Below the pieces are notes generated by a model. It was not told where the DNA came from. It ran no database searches and worked only from the letters and a program-made list of their open reading frames with translations. From positions 1-15,644 of the forward strand of contig JASJEI010000245.1 of NCBI GenBank assembly GCA_030064795.1: a DNA stretch of 15,644 nucleotides, written 5' to 3'. Both the position numbers and the translations under genes were made by a program. Positions 1 through 6,837 of the stretch are shown here, in pieces. This DNA comes from Pleurocapsa sp. MO_226.B13 (GTDB taxonomy: Bacteria; Cyanobacteriota; Cyanobacteriia; Cyanobacteriales; Xenococcaceae). How positions within the stretch are numbered: position 1 is the first letter of the stretch; the number at the start of each line of letters is the position of its first letter.

Positions 1-17
1 GGTCTCGGTTCAGTTTT

Positions 18-1148
18 TTGCTCTTACTCATCGAAAAAGTGAATCGCACTGGTTGCTTGTCAAGCTTAAGTTTCACACGATTTCATAGTTCGATTGACTT
101 TTTTCTGATTTCCTTAAGTTGTGACCAATGGTATGAAGTCGATTGGGCAAAACCAGATCTGAGCAATATCTTAGGCTGGAGGGATAACCGCCCTTTTGCC
201 ACGGGAGAATTAGCTCGGACTCTAATCGATCTGTATTTGGAATTTGAATCTCAATCTCAAGCTTTTAAAAGATATAAAGATCTACTACGCCAATTAAAGC
301 CAGCCAATCCAGATTTAATCGAACGGGAAATACAAAAAACTTTATCTTGGTTCGGACACTGGCTTAAAGATCCAATCCTCAGAGGCGCGATCGCCTATGG
401 CAAATACAAGGAAGTTTATGTCGGAGAGAAACTAGAGAAAATTAAAAAGATACGCGCTCCCAAGGAAGAGTGGCGTATTCACAGAGGACAGCATGAAGCT
501 TTAATTACTCCCGCTGAAGATACAAAGATCGCCATCATACTCAGAAACAATCTCAACCGAGGCTACCGTGCCTACTCTGCAAAATGCGATTCTAAGACTC
601 CTAAAACTCTAGGTCGCATCATGCGCTGTTGTGGTTGCGGTCAAGTTTATAATTCTCAATCCACCAATCGAAAAGGCAATAAGTATCGTTTTTATTACTG
701 TGTAGGCAGAAAAGAATATCGCTGTAATGCTGCTGGCATCGGTGAAAAAACTTTTGTCGATCGCCTGATCGTCGCCATTATTAATAAGGCGGAAGAATTA
801 GCCGACATTTTAAATGATGCCGAACTTGGAACTACAACTCCCGATACCGAAAGATTAACTTTTTTAAGAAACGAGGCTGCCGTTGCTTTTGCTAAATATA
901 AACAGTATGGATTTGAAGAATACCTAGACTTACACCGTAAGTTTCAACAGCAAATTACCGATATCGAAGCCAATATGCAGCAAACTAAGTCTAATTTAGA
1001 GGAGCGCGAACAATTAATTCTCGCCCTATCTAACCCCCAATTTTGGCAGGAGATGAGCCAATACGATTTGCATCGCTACTTACGAGAAATTGTCGATCGC
1101 GCTTGGATTGAGGACAAGCAGATCGTGCGTCTGGAGTTGAATTTGTAG
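18..1148 (+). CDS. XisF-like large serine recombinase, 5'-truncated (no catalytic domain)
   Basis: Large serine recombinases cut and rejoin DNA at att sites; the XisF group excises cyanobacterial developmental elements such as the fdxN element. Visible here are a recombinase-type DNA-binding domain (about residues 55-160, including LRGAIAYGKYKE), a zinc ribbon (Cys204/205, Cys207, Cys228, Cys236) and a C-terminal coiled-coil-like segment (about 305-335) ending at a normal stop. The N-terminal resolvase domain with its catalytic Ser and Arg is absent: the first ~40 residues match nothing I recognise in the family. The frame is open to the window edge and the nominal start is TTG, so the gene either continues upstream or is a 5'-deleted remnant. 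Without the catalytic domain it should not recombine DNA. Family assignment is firm in the second half and weak in the first 50 residues. Confidence 0.75.
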   Translation: MLLLIEKVNRTGCLSSLSFTRFHSSIDFFLISLSCDQWYEVDWAKPDLSNILGWRDNRPFATGELARTLIDLYLEFESQSQAFKRYKDLLRQLKPANPDLIEREIQKTLSWFGHWLKDPILRGAIAYGKYKEVYVGEKLEKIKKIRAPKEEWRIHRGQHEALITPAEDTKIAIILRNNLNRGYRAYSAKCDSKTPKTLGRIMRCCGCGQVYNSQSTNRKGNKYRFYYCVGRKEYRCNAAGIGEKTFVDRLIVAIINKAEELADILNDAELGTTTPDTERLTFLRNEAAVAFAKYKQYGFEEYLDLHRKFQQQITDIEANMQQTKSNLEEREQLILALSNPQFWQEMSQYDLHRYLREIVDRAWIEDKQIVRLELNL

Positions 1149-1246
1149 CTGACAATTTCTTCTGAAAGGCGATCGCTCGCTCTCTGAGTTCTAGTTTTAT
1201 TTTGCTCACATTTAAAATTTAATTACTATAGTAATAGTAAAATAAA

Positions 1247-1257
1247 TCAGGCAACTT
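1247..1257 (+). repeat. Isolated copy of the DDE IS terminal repeat
   Basis: TCAGGCAACTT is identical to the first 11 bases of the terminal inverted repeat of the insertion sequence at 13606-15486. No transposase sequence or partner end lies nearby, so this may be a relic end or a chance match. The outer flank seen at both ends of the intact element (GCGATCGC about 10 bases out) is missing here. Confidence 0.35.
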
Positions 1258-1308
1258 CGGCACATTTTTTTAATATGAATCTCGTCAGGGGAGAGAACCA
1301 ATTTGGAT

Positions 1309-1331
1309 GATACTTCTCGCCTTGAAGGCGG
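1309..1331 (+). repeat. Stem-loop resembling an IS200/IS605 subterminal hairpin
   Basis: CTTCTCGCC-TTGAA-GGCGGGAAG forms a 9-bp stem with one G-T pair. The 3' arm and its flank (GGCGGGAAGTTAGATGAG) resemble the minus-strand sequence at the far end of the TnpA/TnpB element near 13560 (GGCGGGAAGCTGAGAG). It has no T-run, so it does not look like a terminator. It could be the left end of a non-autonomous element whose right end is the hairpin at 1917-1963. Confidence 0.35.
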
Positions 1332-1399
1332 GAAGTTAGATGAGTTAAGTAATCGCCAACAAGAAGAAGATGTCGAGAAAGCAGTAATTAACTATCCGA

Positions 1400-1970
1400 C
1401 TGGGAAGTCCCACGCTGTATTTCCAAGGATGTATAAATCAGCGTTGGGATGAGAATTCGGGCGTACAAGGAGTTTAATTCAAGGGGGTCTTTATATTTAA
1501 GTTATCGGCTAGCCTACGAGAAGTTTCGGTACTTGAAGACCCCCTTGAATTTACTTCCTCTCTCGGCTGGCACTTTGTCGGTAAACGGTTAATTTAGTAT
1601 TCGTCAAATCTTTATATAGCGGTAGTTTCAGTCGTTATATAATTATTTCAGTATCAGAAATCGAGCTATAAATTGCTGTAAGTTGATACGATGCTTCACC
1701 TAGACAACTTGGAAATGGGTTCAGCACAGGAGTTGTGCTGGTAAAATTCCAAACGTAATTAGATGTATTAGTAACTTGATTATTCATTTACGTTAGTACC
1801 GCAGGACTTGCGGGGAAAGAAATTGACTGTCGAAATTGTCGTACTGTCGGGGAATTGTGATAGCTGTCATGGTTCTAGATAAGTGGCGTAGCGCAGTAAG
1901 CTCTCAGTCGTGAGATTGGGAAGCCCACACCATATTGCTTGCAATTGGTGTTGGGAGGAAGTCACATTCT
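1400..1970 (+). ncRNA. Structured non-coding element R1 (omega-RNA/HEARO-like or IS605-derived)
   Basis: The segment opens and closes with related hairpins. The first (1408-1449) pairs TCCCACGCTG with CAGCGTTGGGA; the second (1917-1963) pairs CCCACACC with GGTGTTGGG. Each is preceded by GGGAAG and each carries one extra T in its 3' arm; the second ends GGGAGGAAGTCA, like right ends of IS200/IS605 elements. The interior has blocks shared with R2: 1591-1652, and 1796-1855 containing GTACC, a short hairpin and GGAAnGAAAyTG. R1 has an additional 16-bp inverted repeat (1476-1491 / 1536-1551) absent from R2. A guide-RNA-like (omega/HEARO) RNA or a palindrome-associated non-autonomous IS200/IS605 derivative are the best guesses; no nuclease gene is attached. 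Confidence 0.5.
1476..1551. repeat. 16-bp perfect inverted repeat inside R1
   Basis: AATTCAAGGGGGTCTT (1476-1491) is the exact reverse complement of 1536-1551, separated by 44 bases. The other copy of the element (R2) lacks it, so it is an insertion into R1 or a segment lost from R2. No coding capacity is seen. Confidence 0.6.
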
Positions 1971-2036
1971 GAAGGAATTTATCCCAGCGAGGCAAATGTT
2001 GCAAAAATGCTTTCTCGACCTGGTAATTTACGCGAA

Positions 2037-5030
2037 CTATTGTAAAAGCTGCTGTTTTAAAGCCTCTGGTACATTAATTGCTGACTCTAATCCCCGCACA
2101 TTTGACCAATTGGTGTTCTTATCCCAGCGAATACCTTCGAGGTTAGCTTCACTGAGGTCTGCTCCACTGAGGTCTGCTCCTCTGAGGTCTGCTCCTCTGA
2201 GGTCTGCTCCACTGAGGTAAGCTCCACTGAGGTCTGCTCTACTGAGGTCTGCTCTACTGAGGTTAGCTTCTCTGAGGTCTGCTCCACTACTGAGGTCTGC
2301 TCTACTGAGGTCTGCTCCACTGAGGTAAGCTCCTCTGAGGTCTGCTCCACTGAGGTAAGCTTCTATGAGGTAAGCTCCACTGAGGTCTGCTCTACTGAGG
2401 TTAGCGCCTATGAGGTGAGCTCTACTGAGGTCTGCTCTACTGAGGTCTGCTCTACTGAGGTCTGCTCCTCTGAGGTCTGCTCTACTGAGGTCTGCTCCAC
2501 TGAGGTCTGCTCTACTGAGGTCTGCTCTACTGAGGTCTGCTCTACTGAGATTAGCGTCACTAAGAAAACGATCTACGGTATCAATAAAACCGAAATCACT
2601 AAGGCAACGACTGTAACCAATGATACGAAACAAGCGGGTAGAGTCTTCTAGCTTCCCTTCTTGGTTGCGTTTGCCACAGGGATGAAAATTGATTACCTCT
2701 TTTAACTTCTCTTGCTGCTGCGCGTAGCGGTGTAACTCCAACAGCAGAATCATCACGTTCAAACCTGTATAAACATCAACCTGCCGTAGTCCTAAAATAT
2801 CTTGCTTATTGATAGTTTCTGGTTTTTGTTCTTTGAGCAACCGCATTTTCTGTTGAGGATAGTTATTATCTGGCGGTGCATCGATAAATTTACCATCACA
2901 CCAGCGCAGATAAAAATCTTCCAAGCGATTAAATAGTTTAACTGGAGTAAATTTATTACTTACTGCCAGCAAACCAAACAAATACTCAACAATTTCTGGA
3001 GTTAGACTTCCATACCCTAACAAATCGTAAATTTCTTCAGCTAATTGTTTTTTATTTAAATAGAATTCATCCTCATCATCGTCCCATCTTGTCCATCGTT
3101 CCAGACTTTGCTGCATCCGCTTGGCACAAAGAAACTCCCCAAAACTCTTGTGAAAAAACTCAACTGCACCCTCATCATCTTCTGATGTTGATGCTGGCTT
3201 GAGATAAAAAGCTGCTAGGGCATTTTTCAGTACTTTATCGCCCTGAGTAGCTCTAATTTGTTGAATTTTGATAGCAATTTTGGGTTTAGACTTGATCAAC
3301 CGTTGCTCGATAGTCTTGACTCTGGCACATTCTCCACCTGATTGAACGACAGACAAACCTGCCTCCATGAGAACTTGACGCAATTGCTCTGTTTCTAATC
3401 TGACAATTTCTTTCTGGACATCTTTATCCTTATCTTTTCGCTGTTTCGTCAGTACCCAATTCAGAGCTTGTTCGTAAATAGTGATTTTGGTTTGAATACC
3501 ACTCTTTCCTTCTAAATCTTCAACCTTTATGTCACCATCGCGGTGCATTGCTGCTAGCAGATAGAGTAACAGGGGTTCTCTGGCTAAATCTTTCTTAACC
3601 TCTTGAGGAAGACTATCTGACTGCAAAAACGCTTTAAAAGCTACTGTTTTTTCTTGAGCAATATTAGTGTCTTTATCTACTACTTTTTCCCATTCACCTA
3701 ACCACTGCTCCTGAAGAATGTCATCCATCGCCAGCAGTTCTACCCGTTCTAAGTTATCAGGTAAATAACTGATACCCTGGAGAGCCAACTGACGACCTGT
3801 AACAATAAACCGATGCCCCATTTCTGAAGTATCACAGCGTTCTTGAAACGAACCTGCTTGCTTGATAAACCGCTCGATACCACCTCTAGCTCTGCCTTCC
3901 ATCCTCAACTCATCAAAGCCATCGAGGAGAAATAAAAATCGCAGTTTAGAATCGGTTAACCAACCATCATCCCTAGCAAAGTCAGCGTTAACTGCTCCTT
4001 GTAAAGTCTTTTCAAAACTTTGCTCAAAGGATGCGATATCCCGCAACCGAATTAAAATGGGTATCCACAGGGGATGTATTTCCTGGCGCACCCAGTCAGC
4101 AAACATTCGACAAAATACAGTTTTACCTCTTCCTGGGCCACCCTGAATAAACATCACCTGCTTTCCTTTCTGGGGATTAAGCAGCATTTCTTCTGCCCAA
4201 TTCTCCACCACTACAAAAGATTCTGCATTCTCATTTACTTTGCCATTGGCATCAACAGGAGCAGCCTTTAGAGGAACATAAATATCGGCGAAGCTAAATT
4301 CTTCATTGAAAACCTTCTCTTGAGGCTGAGACTCGATTTGTTTTTTTAAATAGGTTTCAATACTTTTGTAGGGACTAGAATCGTCTTGTTGACTGGCATT
4401 ACTATAAATATTTAAAATATTAAAAATATTAAAATCTAATAAATTTTGAGAATCACTAGTCTCTTCTACTTCTTCTTTTAAATAGCGACCCGTTTCCCAC
4501 GCTACCCAGGAAACTATAATTTCAACTTCTGTCTGACTCAATCCTTTATTATCTAATCGAGAAGACAAAATCTGATTAAATGTCTGTGCTAGTTCCGAAC
4601 GATGAAAATTACGCAGAGCATTAGTAGCCAGTTCTCGATCTAAAGTTAAATTTTCAATCCTCGAATCTACCTGAGTTTCTTGGTTCTGTTCTGGGCTTAT
4701 CTTCTCTGCTAAGATGCTGTTGCGCTCTATCCAGCTCTTGAAACTTTTTACATAAGCTAAAGGAGCAGCGATCGCCACTACTTCCTCAAGAGTAAGTGTT
4801 TTATCCCCTTTTTTAGCAACAAATTCAATTACTTTTCTCGCCGAACCCGCAAAAGCCAACCCCGCAGCAGCCACCCCCACAGCAGGATTAGCTACTCCAA
4901 GCGCGATCGCCAAACCTAACCCAGCAGCCGTAGTATTGGCAGTAAACTCTCCCGCTTCTAGTACATTGTCGAGTTCGGGACGGTTTTGCTGCCAGAAGTT
5001 CTGCCAGGAGTTGCCTATATTGATTACCAT
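2037..5030 (-). CDS. NACHT-domain NTPase with C-terminal pentapeptide repeats
   Basis: STAND-family NTPase; bacterial NACHT proteins include phage-defence sensors. Starting at the ATG at 5030 (997 aa) there is a Gly/Ala-rich hydrophobic stretch (about 30-64) that could insert into membrane, a helical region, then the NACHT core: Walker A GGPGRGKT (297-304), Walker B FLFLLDGFDEL (365-375; Asp370, Asp373, Glu374), a FIVTGR sensor segment (about 408-413), EPLLLYLLA (about 485) and FFHKSFGEFLCAKR (about 625-638), typical of the following helical module. Residues 824-964 are 28 pentapeptides of the A(D/N/Y)L type, with one extra Ser at 914, followed by a 33-residue tail (INVPEALKQQL) common in cyanobacterial pentapeptide proteins. 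A TTG 45 bases upstream would add 15 polar residues; neither start has a clear ribosome site. The gene stands alone, flanked by R1 and R2. A defence role is inferred from the family; what it senses is unknown. Confidence 0.9.
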   Translation of the reverse strand: MVINIGNSWQNFWQQNRPELDNVLEAGEFTANTTAAGLGLAIALGVANPAVGVAAAGLAFAGSARKVIEFVAKKGDKTLTLEEVVAIAAPLAYVKSFKSWIERNSILAEKISPEQNQETQVDSRIENLTLDRELATNALRNFHRSELAQTFNQILSSRLDNKGLSQTEVEIIVSWVAWETGRYLKEEVEETSDSQNLLDFNIFNILNIYSNASQQDDSSPYKSIETYLKKQIESQPQEKVFNEEFSFADIYVPLKAAPVDANGKVNENAESFVVVENWAEEMLLNPQKGKQVMFIQGGPGRGKTVFCRMFADWVRQEIHPLWIPILIRLRDIASFEQSFEKTLQGAVNADFARDDGWLTDSKLRFLFLLDGFDELRMEGRARGGIERFIKQAGSFQERCDTSEMGHRFIVTGRQLALQGISYLPDNLERVELLAMDDILQEQWLGEWEKVVDKDTNIAQEKTVAFKAFLQSDSLPQEVKKDLAREPLLLYLLAAMHRDGDIKVEDLEGKSGIQTKITIYEQALNWVLTKQRKDKDKDVQKEIVRLETEQLRQVLMEAGLSVVQSGGECARVKTIEQRLIKSKPKIAIKIQQIRATQGDKVLKNALAAFYLKPASTSEDDEGAVEFFHKSFGEFLCAKRMQQSLERWTRWDDDEDEFYLNKKQLAEEIYDLLGYGSLTPEIVEYLFGLLAVSNKFTPVKLFNRLEDFYLRWCDGKFIDAPPDNNYPQQKMRLLKEQKPETINKQDILGLRQVDVYTGLNVMILLLELHRYAQQQEKLKEVINFHPCGKRNQEGKLEDSTRLFRIIGYSRCLSDFGFIDTVDRFLSDANLSRADLSRADLSRADLSGADLSRADLRGADLSRADLSRADLSRAHLIGANLSRADLSGAYLIEAYLSGADLRGAYLSGADLSRADLSSGADLREANLSRADLSRADLSGAYLSGADLRGADLRGADLSGADLSEANLEGIRWDKNTNWSNVRGLESAINVPEALKQQLLQ
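2139..2561 (-). repeat. 15-bp minisatellite encoding the pentapeptide repeats
   Basis: Twenty-eight tandem 15-bp units (plus-strand type TCTGCTCYACTGAGG) encode the pentapeptides. Adjacent units are nearly identical at the DNA level, including third codon positions, which points to recent expansion by slippage or unequal exchange. One unit carries a 3-base insertion (2289-2291) that keeps the frame but breaks the five-residue periodicity. Confidence 0.9.
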
Positions 5031-5139
5031 TGTTGGTGTTTGAGAAGATTTACCGCTACCTCTCAGTCTAATCAAAATTTACATGGTCGGAGAAAAGCGA
5101 TTTATCGGGAAAGGGTTTGAGCCTCATCAAGACGAAAAG

Positions 5140-5632
5140 TGACGTTCTCCCGACGTTGATGCTACGCATACAACGCGGGCTTCCCTAGACTCGCGACTAG
5201 GTATTCCTGGTTGTTTCCATTTCTGGTTTTTCACCCACCATCTAGATCTGAAAACAAGTTTTCAGATCCCCGACGCTCTGATTGCCCAGGCAGTTTCCAT
5301 TCCCCAGCGTCCCTGGGTACAACTTTCAGAATACATCCTATTTACGGTGTATATTTTACGGAGCTACCGAGTCTCCAACCGAGACTATTTCTTAGCTCCA
5401 ACTCCCTATATACAATTTTCTAGGTTCTGCGATGGGATGGATTTTTGATATGCTACCGAACTTCGGGTCATCGCCCCCTACTGTTACGCTCTGAAACTAT
5501 TGTACAAGACTTGAAACCCTTGGTATATAAAGATTGCGTGAATATCAAATTAACTACTTAGAAACCAAGTGCTAGCCCGTCTTCTCATCCCGACGCTTAT
5601 ACTACCGTATAAAGCGCGGGGCTTCCCAGACG
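5140..5632 (-). ncRNA. Structured non-coding element R2, inverted relative to R1
   Basis: Read on the minus strand, this is a diverged second copy of R1. It starts with a hairpin at 5581-5631 (GGGAAGCCCCGCGCT...AGCGTCGGGATGA) and ends with one at 5143-5185 (GGGAAGCCCGCGTTG...CAACGTCGGGAGAACGTCA), both with the same extra T as in R1. Interior blocks align with R1: 5551-5490 with 1591-1652, and 5320-5262 with 1796-1855. Further stems support a folded RNA: 5360-5366/5393-5399, 5331-5335/5348-5352, 5285-5290/5312-5317, and an 11-bp stem 5245-5255/5258-5268. The GGGGAATGGAAACTGC segment recalls from memory HEARO/IscB omega RNAs, but no IscB, IsrB or TnpB gene adjoins. It lies directly upstream of the NACHT gene and ends about 110 bases before its ATG. 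Confidence 0.5.
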
Positions 5633-5672
5633 AAAACTAAATTAAAAAGAGTTGCCTATTTTTTGAAATTGT

Positions 5673-6020
5673 TCACTGCTTATTTTCATTACTCAAAAAC
5701 TCCTCCAAAACTACTTTCACTTCTTCTTCTGATTTCAAATTACCAGTTAGATTGGTTGAATTTGGGTCGATCCCCAAAGCCTTTAAATACCCCTGCCAAT
5801 AGACTTTCACTTTAACAGGACAATGGGCGATCGCATCATTCCAGGTGGCAGCTCTGCCATGCTTCAAATTAAATTTATATTGATAGAAAAAAGACTGTGG
5901 ATTATGGGGTTCATTTGGCTTATGCTTGACAGCACATTCTTGACAGCAATCTTTTGGGGGAGGCAAAATAGTCAAACCTTCTATTCCTCGGTTGATAATT
6001 TCTAGATTATTTTTCTTCAT
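5673..6020 (-). CDS. Small Cys/His-rich protein, putative zinc binder
   Basis: The 115-aa protein contains a cluster DCCQECAVKH near residues 24-33 and a later HGRAATWNDAIAHC, spaced so that Cys and His could hold a metal ion. This pattern (DCCxxCA...PHN..S..YQ....HGR..TW.DA.AHC) is one I associate with small proteins of phages and plasmids of unknown role. It is the last gene of the minus-strand train; its ATG lies inside the preceding gene, overlapping that gene's last 14 bases, which suggests translational coupling. No signal peptide or membrane segment is visible. The coding call is good, while the function is not assigned. Confidence 0.75.
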   Translation of the reverse strand: MKKNNLEIINRGIEGLTILPPPKDCCQECAVKHKPNEPHNPQSFFYQYKFNLKHGRAATWNDAIAHCPVKVKVYWQGYLKALGIDPNSTNLTGNLKSEEEVKVVLEEFLSNENKQ

Positions 6021-6801
6021 GCTTGTTCTCTTTCTTGACGACTTTTAGCCCTACATTTAACTTGTGAATTCGCCTTTCAATTGCACTTAATAAATACTCC
6101 TGCCAATCATCTAAATAAGGCAAACCAGTCGCGATCGCCTCAATTATATTTCTAACAGTATTATCTATATGTTCTGAAGTGTAAATCTCATCCAAGCGGT
6201 CTAATAATTCTAAAACTCTTTGCCCTTCAGCATCGGATAGAGCGGGAATTTTCAGTAAATGCTGCGGGTGCAAGTGACGTAACTTTTGATTCAATACGCG
6301 AGCATCGCAGGAGAATTCCCCCACTCCAATCACTATTCCCCAATACCCTTTATAACTAGGTAGCTCTGGATCGTGATGAGTCACTATCCGTATAATCGAA
6401 CCTTTCTCTGGCAATACCAATTCGGACTCAGATTGCCTCTTCTCGAACTTTAAGACTTTCATGGTGCGTTTAATCGCGATCGCGGTAATAGGTTGCCCAG
6501 ATTCAACAACTGATTTTAATACTTCCTGCTGTAATTTTGAATCTTTTAGCTTGTGAAGTTCGCGACATTGCCTTTCATTTAAAATTAACCCGTGTTCGGC
6601 GATAATATGCGCTAAATCACTTTTTACCGTTGCAGCCTCAATTAATTGATAAACTCTACTCTTGCTCAACTCAAAGCGATCGCGACAATAGGTGACAAAA
6701 TTGCTATATCCTAACTGCTTATAAAGCTCTTCACTTTTTATCCTCATCAGAGCTTTCCCCACTTTCTCAAAAGAAAACAGTCCTTCAACTTCAGAAAGCA
6801 C
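6007..6801 (-). CDS. Helix-turn-helix DNA-binding protein of plasmid/phage type
   Basis: The 264-aa protein starts with a segment FEKVGKALMRIKSEELYKQLGYSNFVTYCRDRFELSKSRVYQLIEAATV (split here only by reading: residues about 11-58), a pattern found in the N-terminal domain of many phage and plasmid DNA-binding proteins, with the likely recognition helix around SKSRVYQLIEAA. Residues about 130-185 (GSIIRIV...YKGYWGIVIG) are beta-rich and could form a small SH3-like fold. The start used is GTG at 6801, with GAGG five bases upstream. The frame is open without interruption up to the stop codon of the methyltransferase gene (6838-6840), 13 codons earlier. It may regulate the train or assist partition; its binding site is unknown. 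Confidence 0.75.
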   Translation of the reverse strand: MLSEVEGLFSFEKVGKALMRIKSEELYKQLGYSNFVTYCRDRFELSKSRVYQLIEAATVKSDLAHIIAEHGLILNERQCRELHKLKDSKLQQEVLKSVVESGQPITAIAIKRTMKVLKFEKRQSESELVLPEKGSIIRIVTHHDPELPSYKGYWGIVIGVGEFSCDARVLNQKLRHLHPQHLLKIPALSDAEGQRVLELLDRLDEIYTSEHIDNTVRNIIEAIATGLPYLDDWQEYLLSAIERRIHKLNVGLKVVKKENKHEEK

Positions 6802-6837
6802 GACAGCCTCTAACTCCTGTAAAGTACTGCGTATTAC

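Larger units (their letters stand above)
1149..2036. other. Long non-coding region between recombinase remnant and NACHT gene
   Basis: I find no convincing gene here; the short open frame running into 2220 is a shadow of the pentapeptide repeats. The region contains a 14-bp perfect palindrome (ATTACTATAGTAAT, 1222-1235), an isolated copy of the DDE insertion-sequence terminus (1247-1257), a hairpin CTTCTCGCC/GGCGGGAAG (1309-1331) like IS200/IS605 ends, and the structured element R1 (about 1400-1970) described separately. Confidence 0.7.

Noticed and set aside
1222..1235. ATTACTATAGTAAT palindrome as recombinase att site
   Set aside because: Perfect palindrome but no second copy in the window and the adjacent recombinase lacks a catalytic domain.
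2139..2561. Possible CRISPR array
   Set aside because: Units are 15 bp with no spacers and encode perfect pentapeptides in frame.
2087..2651. Several open frames of 78-93 codons over the pentapeptide region on both strands
   Set aside because: They arise because a 15-bp repeat is open in many frames; they give monotonous SxEVC or EQTSV peptides and overlap the well-supported NACHT gene.
5031..5075. TTG start for the NACHT gene 15 codons upstream
   Set aside because: No ribosome site, and the added residues are polar and unconserved in appearance; the ATG at 5030 is simpler, though not proven.
5211..5423. 70-codon open frame on the plus strand
   Set aside because: Lies on the antisense strand of R2, overlaps several stem-loops, and its peptide has no recognisable feature.
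5652..5664. AGTTGCCTA as another DDE IS end
   Set aside because: Matches only eight bases of the terminal repeat and lacks the CAGG terminus.
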